Positions 24,551-33,079 of a DNA stretch of 64,000 nucleotides are shown here, piece by piece. The notes under the pieces were generated by a model that did no database searches, was not told the origin of the DNA, and saw only the letters and a program-made list of their open reading frames with translations. The stretch is taken from the NCBI RefSeq assembly GCF_000422725.1, contig NZ_AUGP01000025.1, positions 1 to 64,000 on the forward strand, given 5' to 3'. Origin of the DNA: Flavobacterium subsaxonicum WB 4.1-42 = DSM 21790. Lineage in GTDB: Bacteria > Bacteroidota > Bacteroidia > Flavobacteriales > Flavobacteriaceae. Positions within the stretch are counted from its first letter, which is position 1, and each line of letters begins with the position of its first letter. A program made the position numbers and the translations under genes.

Positions 24551-25599
24551 TATTTTTTAGGTTTTGGTTGGTTGAATAATGCAAGCTTATTATAAAAATC
24601 TTCAAACAGCAAACGGGTGTCCAGTTTGGTGTACACGCGTATGTTCCTGCCTTTGTGATTGGTTTCATACAGTCCCTGTTCGTTTACCAGTGGCGATGGC
24701 ATAAGCACGTAATCGCTGGACGATGGGTCGGCCTCAAAAGACGATTGCAATGCCGTAAGCAGCACCAACGGGCTGTCGCCCATAATGTAGGTTTCGCCCG
24801 AAGGGAAATCCATAGATGCCAGGCGTTGCATCAAGCCTTCAATTTTTCCGGCAAGGTAAGCGCCTGTAGCACCCTGCGGCTTTACTTTAGTAAGCAGTTC
24901 AGAATATGCCATAAGCGGCTGCCTGTAGGTATTGCGGGGCACCTGCCAGATGTTGAGGTCTGATTTATTGAACACCACACGCACTGCGTTGATATCGATG
25001 TTGAGGTTGTATTCTAAACTGGTATAGCCGGGTGGGGGTGTGGCAAGGGCAGGATATTCCGGCCCGCCTATCCACACTACGGTAAGGCGTTTGGCAATTT
25101 CAGGGTTTTTAAGGTAGGCACTGGCAACATCGGTAAGGCCGGCACCGCACACTACAAAAAGCGGACGTTTATCATCGCTCAATGCCTCTTTAATAATGGC
25201 ATCGGCTGCAGCCGAATTTTGCGGGGTCTCCATATCGGTTAAAGCCGAATTAGATCCCTGGTATATGGGGTAGGCACCACTAAGTTTCATGGCCTTAAGC
25301 AACTCTTCTATCGTTTTAACGGCGTTAGTTGCTGTTTGGTCAGACGAATCAAAAGGGTCGCCCTTGCGCAGGTGTGAGCCTATAATGCCCTTAATTTCGG
25401 TAGACGGGCTTAACAATTGGTGCGCCAGTTGAAATAATCCATCGGGGTCGCCGCCAAAATCGTTATCTACAATAACACGGTAGCGGGATTTAACCACGCT
25501 TTCAGGATATAAAGGCGTTGCCTTTTGGGCCCTGGCAGTAACTATTGCGATCAGGCTAAAGGCTATAAGCAGTAATGTTTTATTGTTGTAATGTATCAT
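24550..25599 (-). CDS. Secreted nucleoside-hydrolase-like protein
   Basis: A 349-residue protein with a signal peptide (ending ARAQ) and the fold signature of inosine-uridine nucleoside hydrolases: VDNDFGGDPDGLFQLAHQLL near 43-62, like the Ca2+-binding DxDxxxDD motif but with a Pro between the last two Asp, then IKGIIGS, PLFVVCGAGLTDVA and VVWIGGPEYP. These enzymes split the N-glycosidic bond of nucleosides to ribose and base. The modified motif means the substrate may differ. It sits between the HAD gene and the GH42 gene with a 1-bp overlap downstream. With the exported location, this suggests scavenging of ribosides outside the cytoplasm. Confidence 0.8.
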   Translation of the reverse strand: MIHYNNKTLLLIAFSLIAIVTARAQKATPLYPESVVKSRYRVIVDNDFGGDPDGLFQLAHQLLSPSTEIKGIIGSHLRKGDPFDSSDQTATNAVKTIEELLKAMKLSGAYPIYQGSNSALTDMETPQNSAAADAIIKEALSDDKRPLFVVCGAGLTDVASAYLKNPEIAKRLTVVWIGGPEYPALATPPPGYTSLEYNLNIDINAVRVVFNKSDLNIWQVPRNTYRQPLMAYSELLTKVKPQGATGAYLAGKIEGLMQRLASMDFPSGETYIMGDSPLVLLTALQSSFEADPSSSDYVLMPSPLVNEQGLYETNHKGRNIRVYTKLDTRLLFEDFYNKLALFNQPKPKK

Positions 25600-25605
25600 G
25601 GTTGG

Positions 25606-26409
25606 TTATTTTAAAGCACACAGCTTATCGGCAATTGCTGTTAAGTTGGGTTCGTTAATTTCCACTTCGGGTGCTAACGGAAAAAGCTGCTGGCCCGGGC
25701 GCGCAATAAACGCGGTTCGCCAGCCGCTCCAGGCAGCCCCGGCAACATCCCAGCCGTGTGCTGCTATAAGCATGCAGTCTTTATTTTGCAGGTTAAGCTT
25801 TTTTGCCGCCCAGTTATAAGCATCGGTATGAGGTTTGAATTTGCCAATATCTTCTATGCTTAACTGCTGCTCAAAATAAGCAGATAGGCCTGCATTTTCT
25901 AATTGCGTTTTTACAGCTTTGTTAGACGAGTTGGTAAACGATACAAGCTTGTAGCCGTTCGCTTTTAGCTTTTTAAGGCTACTAACAACATCCGGGTGGG
26001 GTTGTAAATTCAGTATAGGTTTAATAGCATTCTTAGCCTGCTCCTGCGTTAGGGCTATGCCGTTATTTTTTGCCACCATTAAAAGTGCGGCTGCGCCTAT
26101 GGCCCCAAAGTCTTCATATTTTCCGGCGGCAGTAACCACTAAAGAGTATTGCAGCATGGTTGTAAACCAAAGTGTTGCCAGCCCTGGTTTATTGCCTAAA
26201 ACCGTATTTATGCTTACCTTTAATGGTTCAAGGTTTAAAACCGTTTCATTTATATCAAAAAATAAGGCTTTAGGCCTTTCGGCGGGATTTGGATATTGAT
26301 ATTCCGTACTGTCTGCCGTTTGCGCAGCTAACAATTCAAGGGGCGAAAGCAACCCTATACCACTTATTGTTGCTGCCTGTGCTAAAAATTTTCTTCTGTC
26401 TTTATTCAT
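25606..26409 (-). CDS. HAD-superfamily hydrolase, haloacid dehalogenase type II-like, with Tat signal
   Basis: A 267-residue protein starting MNKDRRKFLAQAATISGIGLL at 26409, a twin-arginine leader (RRKFL). The 26490 start would add 27 basic residues ahead of it. The core is HAD: nucleophile Asp52 in LFFDINETVLNL, then VSFTNSSNKAV, IGKFKPHTDAYNWAAKKL and MLIAAHGWDVAGAAWSGW. The pattern matches the 2-haloacid dehalogenase subgroup, though many members act as phosphatases. It is the first gene of the five-gene cluster and lies 6 bp before the nucleosidase-like gene. Upstream is an inverted-repeat-rich leader. Confidence 0.85.
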   Translation of the reverse strand: MNKDRRKFLAQAATISGIGLLSPLELLAAQTADSTEYQYPNPAERPKALFFDINETVLNLEPLKVSINTVLGNKPGLATLWFTTMLQYSLVVTAAGKYEDFGAIGAAALLMVAKNNGIALTQEQAKNAIKPILNLQPHPDVVSSLKKLKANGYKLVSFTNSSNKAVKTQLENAGLSAYFEQQLSIEDIGKFKPHTDAYNWAAKKLNLQNKDCMLIAAHGWDVAGAAWSGWRTAFIARPGQQLFPLAPEVEINEPNLTAIADKLCALK

Positions 26410-26425
26410 ATAAAAATGTTTTAAA

Positions 26426-26465
26426 AACAATTTTTTTAATTGTTGTTGCCGGCTTTTACCCGGCA
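26426..26465 (-). promoter_or_regulatory. Two hairpins just before the HAD-GH operon, possible attenuator
   Basis: On the minus strand, TGCCGG/CCGGCA (26447-26465) is followed by AACAATT/AATTGTT (26426-26444) and then TTT. The second stem is AT-only and weak. The pair lies 17 bases before the HAD ATG, where a terminator or ribosome-site hairpin would act. Confidence 0.4.
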
Positions 26466-26494
26466 GTGTCTTAAACCAGGCAAAAACCATTATT

Positions 26495-26580
26495 AGCAGC
26501 CGTTACCGACACAATTACCGTTTGTCTCCCACCAGAGTTTTCGTGTCGGCAATGGTCCTTAATCCATTGTATGGGCTGCT
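26495..26580 (-). promoter_or_regulatory. Three-way-junction RNA candidate in the operon leader
   Basis: Three perfect helices form a compact junction: A 26495-26501/26574-26580 (AGCAGCC), B 26506-26512/26543-26549 (CCGACAC) and C 26550-26555/26564-26569 (CAATGG). Helices B and C abut, with 4-base linkers to A on both sides. The B loop contains a further ctc/gag pair. I do not recognise it as a known riboswitch. It could be a leader RNA or a hairpin repeat, since CCGACAC/GTGTCGG ends also occur at 13454-13516. Confidence 0.5.
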
Positions 26581-26615
26581 GTAACAGTCGTACCCTTAAA
26601 GGTACAGTCTTTTAA

Positions 26616-26651
26616 TTAGCATTTGTTATTGGGCCTCCTGCTAAAAATGCT
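26616..26651 (-). promoter_or_regulatory. Mutually exclusive hairpins in the leader
   Basis: AGCATTT (26618-26624) can pair with AAATGCT (26645-26651). TTAGCA (26616-26621) can instead pair with TGCTAA (26639-26644). The two cannot form together. A small hairpin, gtacc/ggtac (26590-26594/26601-26605), follows. Confidence 0.35.
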
Positions 26652-26685
26652 GCGTTTTTTTGAAACCCGAAACAGCTGTATACCC

Positions 26686-26714
26686 CAAAACCGCGCCTTT
26701 TGTACAGGCCACGG
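26686..26714 (-). terminator. Possible terminator of the receptor gene
   Basis: On the minus strand, CCGTG/CGCGG arms (26710-26714/26691-26695, one U-G pair) close a loop and are followed by TTTT. It lies 28 bp past the receptor stop codon. Confidence 0.4.
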
Positions 26715-26741
26715 TTGATGAGGTTATTATAGTTTTAATTA

Positions 26742-29003
26742 TTAGAATCTAAAGTTAAGCGAAGCCTCTAATGTAAATGGCCTTATGTACGATCCTACCA
26801 GTGTCTGGTCGTAGTACTGCGAAGCATCGGTAATAAGTTCGGCACCGTTAATGGTTCCTTTAGCACCGGTTTGGTTTAAAAAGTTTACCGCAGTAACACC
26901 AAAATCTAAATGGTCGTTAATTTGGTAATTTACGCCGCCAAAGGTTTCCCAACGATCATCAAAATAAAGGGCGTTGGTAAGGTTGGCAAACTGTTTAGAG
27001 AAATAACGGAAACTGGCCCATACCTTGAATTTTTTGTATGAGTAACTTGGGTCTATCTCCATTAGGGTTTTAGATATTTCTAATACGTTTTTATCGTTGT
27101 ATGAGTAGTTGTTGCCAAAAGCGGTAAAATCGTAGTTTTTGTATACCGGGTTCTGGAATGTTATAAGGTAGTGCAGGCTAAAGCCTTTAAACGGACTGGC
27201 AACAACATCGGTAGTCCAGCCTAATGTTTGTATGTCGTAAAATATGGTTGCTACCGATGACTGGCTAACATCATCCGGATTAACAAGGTTTAGCCTTGCC
27301 TGGAAGTTGTTTCTTGTAAGGTACGTTGCCTGAGAAACCACGCTGAATATCTTATCGTTATAGTATACTCCAAAGCCTAATAACGGGCTCTTAGTTTTAG
27401 ACAGGTTTGGCGTTACAAAGCCTGAGTAGCTTTCTAACTGGCCATTGTTTTGGGTATAAGTAAAATCTAACAACACACCGGCCCTTTTGGTTACTTTTAA
27501 GACCGTGTTTACCGATCCGCCAATGTGGAACCAGTCGTTATCAAAATATGTTTTTTGCGAAGGATCAAAAACAAAACCATCGGTTCTTGGAGTCAGGTAA
27601 TAATCGCCTTTAATTTTCTGGTACCTTAGGTTGATACCGTAGTTAACGCTAAACCAATCGGTAACCGCCCAGTCATCAGAAAAATAAGTCGACATTTTAT
27701 TTTCGAAACCATTGTGGTACTCGCCACCTATGTTGTAGTTGTAAAAACCGTCGGCATCGGTGTTAGATGAGCTTCCAACCTGGTTGTGCACCAGTTTATC
27801 GGGTGCTGCACTTGCAGTCTGGTTATAAAACGACCTGTTGCTTGTAAACTGGTCTACGTTGTAATAGTACTCTGTAAAGCCTATCCTCATGTTGTGGGCA
27901 TTCTTGGTTTTCTTAACCTCAAAACGCGATAAGAATGTAGTAGTTGGCGTACCATCGGTATAAAGGCCCAACATAGAGTTTACAGCACCGGTATAGGCCT
28001 GGCCACTTTTTTGGTAAGCGTAGCCATCTTCGGCAGTAACATTAAATACTCCTAACGGGATGCCTATTAGCTGAGACGATTCGGCATACCTTATGCGCGA
28101 TGCAAACGTAAAGTTCCAGTCGTTTTGCAATGTATATTTACCGTTAACATCAAACGAGTGCGAGAATGATGCTGCATCGCTGCCTCCCATATCCGCAAAT
28201 TTGGTTTTGCCTGTAAGTAGGTCTTTAAATTTAAGCGTACCATCGTTTACAATGTATGAGTCGCGGCCAATCCTAAAATCGTTAACCTCTTCTACCTTAC
28301 CGCCTTCTTTATATTTAAAGATAGCATAGTTGGTTAACGATGCCGAGTTGGCGTATTTGTATAAAAAGTTAATTTGGCCTTTGCCATTATTAAAACGTTT
28401 GGTAACACCTGCACGGTAAATTTGGGTACGGTCAGAGTATTTGGCAAACTTCATATCATAAGTGCTGGGGTCGTAGTTGGCATAAGCACCAAGGGTGTAA
28501 AACCAGTTTTTGCCCATTGGGCCAGATATGTTTACATCGCCTTTTAACCAGCCAAAGTGGCTGCCCGAAAGGTTACCCACCACTTCCTGCTTATCGCTGC
28601 CCAGTTTGGTGTACGAGTTTACGGCAAAGCCAAGGTCGCCGGTTGTAATGGCGGCTTCGCTAATTTTTAAAAGGCCTGTACGGCCCAGGCTGGTGCTTTG
28701 CCTCCAGGTACGGTTGGGCAGTTCGGGCCAAAAGAAATATACAACGGGTAAATCATTTTCCTGAATGGTAATACCACCAACTGTAGAGGGCAAACCTATA
28801 TTAACCTCACGCGGGCCTGTATTGTTGGCTGCATTAAGCATTACGTTACGGTTTTTTTCTTCTTTGGTATCGCTATTAACCACCTTTATTTTTTTTATAG
28901 TATCGGTAGCGGCGGGTGGGGTGCCGGTTGGCGTTTCCTGCGCAGTTAGATTCGCAGTTGCCGCCATAGAAAAGGCCAGCATCAGGAGTAATTTTTTGTT
29001 CAT
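26742..29003 (-). CDS. TonB-dependent-receptor-like outer-membrane protein with a compact plug
   Basis: A 753-residue protein starting MNKKLLLMLAFSMAATANLTAQ at 29003 (signal peptide); the frame to 29039 adds 12 residues. After a Thr/Pro-rich linker with KKIKVVNSD, a short plug-like region (about 75-145: IGLPSTVGGITIQENDLPVVYFFWP, SLGRTGLLKISEAAITTGDLG) leads into a barrel of alternating aromatic strands ending LEASLNFRF, the usual C-terminal Phe. There is no CarboxypepD_reg domain, and the plug is shorter than normal. It would import a substrate through TonB for the downstream hydrolases. No SusD partner is present. The divergent Nudix-type regulator lies 400 bp upstream. Confidence 0.8.
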   Translation of the reverse strand: MNKKLLLMLAFSMAATANLTAQETPTGTPPAATDTIKKIKVVNSDTKEEKNRNVMLNAANNTGPREVNIGLPSTVGGITIQENDLPVVYFFWPELPNRTWRQSTSLGRTGLLKISEAAITTGDLGFAVNSYTKLGSDKQEVVGNLSGSHFGWLKGDVNISGPMGKNWFYTLGAYANYDPSTYDMKFAKYSDRTQIYRAGVTKRFNNGKGQINFLYKYANSASLTNYAIFKYKEGGKVEEVNDFRIGRDSYIVNDGTLKFKDLLTGKTKFADMGGSDAASFSHSFDVNGKYTLQNDWNFTFASRIRYAESSQLIGIPLGVFNVTAEDGYAYQKSGQAYTGAVNSMLGLYTDGTPTTTFLSRFEVKKTKNAHNMRIGFTEYYYNVDQFTSNRSFYNQTASAAPDKLVHNQVGSSSNTDADGFYNYNIGGEYHNGFENKMSTYFSDDWAVTDWFSVNYGINLRYQKIKGDYYLTPRTDGFVFDPSQKTYFDNDWFHIGGSVNTVLKVTKRAGVLLDFTYTQNNGQLESYSGFVTPNLSKTKSPLLGFGVYYNDKIFSVVSQATYLTRNNFQARLNLVNPDDVSQSSVATIFYDIQTLGWTTDVVASPFKGFSLHYLITFQNPVYKNYDFTAFGNNYSYNDKNVLEISKTLMEIDPSYSYKKFKVWASFRYFSKQFANLTNALYFDDRWETFGGVNYQINDHLDFGVTAVNFLNQTGAKGTINGAELITDASQYYDQTLVGSYIRPFTLEASLNFRF

Positions 29004-29405
29004 TTTAAAATTTGGGTTATGAGTTTGGGTTGAGTACATATCGAATCATTGTTTCAATATGAAGCAATATTAAGGCGTTTTTTTAATTCTGCAAAAAAAA
29101 GAGCCAATAATTTTTATTACGGCATCGATCGTTGAAGTATGCTGTATTAAATTCAATAATTTTTAAATTACCGAAAAGATGTGTATCTTACACTTGCAAA
29201 TACTACTACGTTTGCGGCAAAACCCTTATTTTACTGGATGTTCTGTAAAATGAGATTTTACCTGTCGACTATTTCGATTACGAAAATTCAATCGTTAATC
29301 AATAAAAAGATAGTTGATAACTTTTTTTACCCAAATAATAAAATAAGAGAGGATTAGCACGTAAAAGAGTAAATAATTACTTTTGTAAACCAAAGAAAAA
29401 GGAAA
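29004..29405. other. 402-bp divergent intergenic region
   Basis: AT-rich DNA between the receptor and the Nudix-type regulator. Apart from the -7 box at 29378-29385 for the regulator, no TAnnTTTG was found for the receptor, and no obvious palindrome or repeat. The binding site of the regulator would be expected here but could not be picked out by eye. Confidence 0.5.
29378..29385 (+). promoter_or_regulatory. -7 box for the Nudix-type regulator
   Basis: TACTTTTG matches TAnnTTTG, 20 bases before the ATG at 29406. No -33 TTG is evident. Confidence 0.45.
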
Positions 29406-30152
29406 ATGAGTTTAAAAAAACTGTTGGAAAAAAAGTCGGAAGTGTTGTGGCAGGAAAATATACCCCACATATCAATAGACTGTGCCGTATTTGGTTTTCA
29501 CGAATCTTCTTTAAAAGTGCTTCTTACTAAGTTAAAAGATCAGCCATTGTGGTCATTACCCGGAGGTTATATGAGTAAAGAGGAAGATTTAAAAGAAGCA
29601 GCCGGAAGGATACTTAACGAGCGTACCGGTGCCGAAGATATTTATCTTCAGCAGTTTAAGGTGTTTGCAAAAGTAAACCGGTCAGAAGGCTTTTTTGAAG
29701 AGTTTGATAATAGCCTTTGGCATAAACAGCGTTTTATATCTATTGGGTTTTATGCTTTGGTGGCGTATACTGATGTTGTGCCTGTTGTAGATGAGTTTTC
29801 GGATGGTTGCGAATGGGTTGATATAAATGCTCTGCCTGAAATGATGATGGATCACAGGGAGATATTTGATAAAGCTTTGGTTACCCTGCGCAGACAGCTA
29901 AATTACAAACCTATAGGCGATAAGCTCTTGCCGGAAGAATTTACAATGCCCGAACTGCAAAAATTGTACGAGATTATACTGGACAAAAAACTGAACCGTG
30001 GTAATTTTTACCGCAAAATGATTGGCTATGATATTTTAGATAAGCTGGACGAGCCCCGTAAAGGCGGCGCGCACAAAGCACCTAACCTTTATAAGTTCAA
30101 TGCCGAAAAGTACACCACAGCCCTTAAAAACGGCCTTAAAGAGGGTTGGTAA
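29406..30152 (+). CDS. Nudix-fold transcriptional regulator (NrtR/AraR-like)
   Basis: A 248-residue protein with an N-terminal Nudix domain (about 20-150) and a C-terminal winged helix (about 170-240, with EFTMPELQKLYEIILDKKLNRGNFYRKMI, the typical NrtR-type DNA-binding region). The Nudix box runs from GGYMSKEEDL to RILNERTG; in place of the catalytic REL-x-EE it has RIL-N-ER, so hydrolysis is unlikely and ligand sensing is expected. Family members in Bacteroides regulate arabinose or ribose loci, and NrtR proteins bind ADP-ribose or NAD intermediates. Divergent from the receptor and hydrolase cluster, it is the likely regulator of that locus. Confidence 0.88.
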   Translation: MSLKKLLEKKSEVLWQENIPHISIDCAVFGFHESSLKVLLTKLKDQPLWSLPGGYMSKEEDLKEAAGRILNERTGAEDIYLQQFKVFAKVNRSEGFFEEFDNSLWHKQRFISIGFYALVAYTDVVPVVDEFSDGCEWVDINALPEMMMDHREIFDKALVTLRRQLNYKPIGDKLLPEEFTMPELQKLYEIILDKKLNRGNFYRKMIGYDILDKLDEPRKGGAHKAPNLYKFNAEKYTTALKNGLKEGW

Positions 30153-30170
30153 TACTTACCGCTATATAAT

Positions 30171-30210
30171 AAAAAGGCGCAGTAATTATTAATTATTACT
30201 GCGCCTTTTT
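30171..30210. terminator. Bidirectional terminator between regulator and nuoN
   Basis: A perfect 16-bp stem (30171-30186/30195-30210, aaaaaggcgcagtaat and complement) with A- and T-runs at its feet. It serves both convergent genes. Confidence 0.9.
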
Positions 30211-30227
30211 TGTATGTTGAATTTTTA

Positions 30228-31625
30228 TTATCGTATCAGTCCCATTACAAGAGAAGGTACAAGGCCAATAGCTATGTTTAGTGCTATGGCTGTTACAGCA
30301 ACGGTGGTGTAAGCCACAGGTACCGGTTGTACTTTTTCGGTACTGTCTTTGGTGTACATGGCTATTATAAGCTTAAAGTAGTAGCCAACACTGATTATAG
30401 AGCTTATTACCGCAAAAATTACCAGTGTAACCTGTCCTTTAGCTAATATCTGGCTAAACAGGAAGAATTTAGCAAAGAACCCTGAAAATATTGGTATACC
30501 TGCCATAGATAACAGCGCACATGTTAACACACCTGCCAATAGCGGATTGGTTTTACCAAGGCCGTTAAAGTTGTACACCTCTTCGTTACCTTTTTTGCCA
30601 CACACGCTAAGTACTACGGCAAAGGCTGCAATACCGGCAAAGGCATAAGCTGCTGCGTAGTATAGCAGGTTGCCCTGAGCGTCGGCAAAGTTGGTAAAAT
30701 GTATTGATAATAACATATAGCCGGCATGCGATATACCTGAGAACGCAAGCATACGCTTAACGTTGGTTTGCCTTAGGGCAATTAAGTTACCCACTATCAT
30801 AGACAATACGGCTACTACGTTTATGCACGTAATATAGCCAGCTAAATGCGGATTAAGCGTTGTTATCATTTTGAATAAAGATGCCATTGCAGCAACTTTA
30901 GCCAGTGTACTCATTGTAGCGGTAGTAAGTGCCGGAGATCCTTCGTAAACATCGGGAGCCCAAAAGTGAAACGGTACTGCAGCAATTTTAAACAGTAAAC
31001 CTATAAATACCATTACGCAGCCTATTGTATACCATGATGGTAAGTCAGTAGTGCTAAGTGCTTTTATAGATGGAATGTCAAACGTACCGGTAGCGCCGTA
31101 AATAAGCGCGATACCAAACAATAGTATACCCGATGCAAATGCCCCCATTAGGAAGTATTTCATACCGGCTTCGTTACTTTTTACATTTTTAGGTTCGCTT
31201 GCCGCTAATACGTAAAGTGATATAGACAATATCTCGATACCTAAAAAGAACATAGACAGATTACCAAAAGCAACCATAGCAATGGCTCCTGTTAAAAGGA
31301 ATAGCTTTATAGCAACAAAATCGGATATTTTTGGTTTGTGTTCTTTATGAAAATCAGGGGTTAATGCAACTAAAAAGATAGTAAGCAATATAAACAGGCT
31401 CGAAAAACCAAGGGCATATTTATCGCTTACAACCATATTAAAGTACTGGTTCTCATCAAGCTCGAAGCTTAATAAGGTAGTGCCGAATTTAGCTTTGTAC
31501 ACGGCGTGCCCAAGCACAGCAAACAGGCCAATAATGGTTACCGGCACTATGGCTTTCCTGAGGTTAAAAATTTCAGCTATAAGACATATAATGCCTAATG
31601 CAGCAATAGCTATTAAAATATCCAT
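30228..31625 (-). CDS. nuoN: NADH-quinone oxidoreductase subunit N
   Basis: A 465-residue antiporter-like membrane subunit of complex I with about 13-14 helices. Signatures: SMFFLGIEILSISLYVL, KYFLMGAFASGILLFG and FKIAAVPFHFWAPDVYEGSP, the last carrying the conserved Lys and the PFHxWxPDVYEG motif of the proton channel. Last gene of the nuo operon; its ATG overlaps the nuoM stop by one base, and a strong terminator follows. Confidence 0.95.
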   Translation of the reverse strand: MDILIAIAALGIICLIAEIFNLRKAIVPVTIIGLFAVLGHAVYKAKFGTTLLSFELDENQYFNMVVSDKYALGFSSLFILLTIFLVALTPDFHKEHKPKISDFVAIKLFLLTGAIAMVAFGNLSMFFLGIEILSISLYVLAASEPKNVKSNEAGMKYFLMGAFASGILLFGIALIYGATGTFDIPSIKALSTTDLPSWYTIGCVMVFIGLLFKIAAVPFHFWAPDVYEGSPALTTATMSTLAKVAAMASLFKMITTLNPHLAGYITCINVVAVLSMIVGNLIALRQTNVKRMLAFSGISHAGYMLLSIHFTNFADAQGNLLYYAAAYAFAGIAAFAVVLSVCGKKGNEEVYNFNGLGKTNPLLAGVLTCALLSMAGIPIFSGFFAKFFLFSQILAKGQVTLVIFAVISSIISVGYYFKLIIAMYTKDSTEKVQPVPVAYTTVAVTAIALNIAIGLVPSLVMGLIR

Positions 31626-33070
31626 TATTTATTAAATCGGTTTATATAAACTAAAACTTTTTCCAGCTCGGGTGTAATAAAATCGGTAATTGGTTTTGGG
31701 TATAGTCCAAAAAATAACAGTACCGCCAGTATAATTACAAACACAGCACCTTCGCTTACCGTAACATCTGCAAAGAATTTCTCGTTCTTTTCGCCAAGCA
31801 TAACCTGCTGGAACATCCTAAGCATATAAAAAGCACCCAATATAATTGTGGTACCGCCAATTACGGCAAACCATATATTAGATTGTGCAAGGCTGTACAG
31901 CACTTCAAATTCGCCCACAAAGTTAAAGGTTCCCGGTAAGGCAACAGATGCCAATACCAGTATCATAAACATAGAGGTAAATTTAGGCGATTGCACCCTT
32001 ATACCACCCATGCCGCTAATTTCGCCGGTTTCGAACCTGCGGTTAATAACCTCGGCAGCAAAAAACAGGCCTACCACAACAAAGCCGTGGGCTATCATTT
32101 GCAAAAACGCACCGCGAAGGCCATCCAGCGTAAGCGTATAAGCGCCCGCAGCAATAAGGCCAACGTGGGCTAAAGACGAGTAAGCCAAAAGTTTTTTAAG
32201 GTCGGTTTGTTTAAGGGCAAGTATAGAACCGTAAATAACACCGGCAATACAAAGGCCAATAACAATGTATTTATATTCGTTGGCAGCCCACGGGGTAATA
32301 GGCAGCTGCCATCTTATAATACTAAATAATGCCATTTTAAGCATGATGCCCGATAGTAGCATGGTACCTGCCGTTGGGGCTTTTTGGTACACATTGGCCT
32401 GCCAGGTATGGAACGGGATAATTGGCGTTTTAATAGCATACGCTAAAAAGAAGGCCGCAAATATCCAGGTTTGCTCTGTTGAGGTTAGCATTGCTTTATA
32501 CAGGTGCAGGTTTAAGAAAGAACCCGTTCTTTGGTACAGGTAAACAAAGGCTACCAGCATAAATAACGATCCTGCAAAGGTGTATATAAAGAATTTAATA
32601 ACTGATTTTTTACGCTCTTCGGCAGTACCGCTACCCCAAATAAGGGCAATAAAGTAAATAGGTATAAGCGAAAGCTCCCAGAACACGTAGTACACCAAAC
32701 CGTCTACACTTAAAAATGTTCCTACCATGGCAAAGGCCATAAAAAGGATAAGTGCGTAAAATGCCCTTGTTTTTGGGAATAAATTTCCGAAAGACGAGAA
32801 CACGATAATAGGGGTAAGCGCCGTGGTTAGCAACGTCATTGTCAGCGATAGTCCATCGGCCTGAAAGCCCAGGAATATGCGCGGCGACTGGTTCCATAAG
32901 TATATAAAACTTACAGGTGCGCCCTGGTTGTAGCGGTATATAACGTACAGTGTTGCCGCTAAGGCTGCCGTACTAAAAATCAGCGCCGCCTTAGAGGCCA
33001 GCTTATCGCCAACAAACCATGTGGCCGCTGCCCCAAATAATAAGATAACAAGTATAAAAGATACGTCCAT
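31625..33070 (-). CDS. nuoM: NADH-quinone oxidoreductase subunit M
   Basis: A 481-residue proton-pumping subunit of complex I. FWELSLIPIYFIALIWG holds the conserved Glu of helix 5. The channel motifs are AYAIKTPIIPFHTWQANVYQKAPTAGTMLLSGIMLKM and LKKLLAYSSLAHVG, with conserved Lys and His. About 14 membrane helices and normal length. It sits between nuoL (9-bp gap) and nuoN (1-bp overlap). Confidence 0.95.
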   Translation of the reverse strand: MDVSFILVILLFGAAATWFVGDKLASKAALIFSTAALAATLYVIYRYNQGAPVSFIYLWNQSPRIFLGFQADGLSLTMTLLTTALTPIIVFSSFGNLFPKTRAFYALILFMAFAMVGTFLSVDGLVYYVFWELSLIPIYFIALIWGSGTAEERKKSVIKFFIYTFAGSLFMLVAFVYLYQRTGSFLNLHLYKAMLTSTEQTWIFAAFFLAYAIKTPIIPFHTWQANVYQKAPTAGTMLLSGIMLKMALFSIIRWQLPITPWAANEYKYIVIGLCIAGVIYGSILALKQTDLKKLLAYSSLAHVGLIAAGAYTLTLDGLRGAFLQMIAHGFVVVGLFFAAEVINRRFETGEISGMGGIRVQSPKFTSMFMILVLASVALPGTFNFVGEFEVLYSLAQSNIWFAVIGGTTIILGAFYMLRMFQQVMLGEKNEKFFADVTVSEGAVFVIILAVLLFFGLYPKPITDFITPELEKVLVYINRFNK

Positions 33071-33079
33071 CAGTATGAA

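Noticed and set aside
26495..26580. TPP, cobalamin, SAM, purine or THF riboswitch
   Set aside because: None of the conserved core motifs of these classes is present in either strand, although the junction fold is clear.
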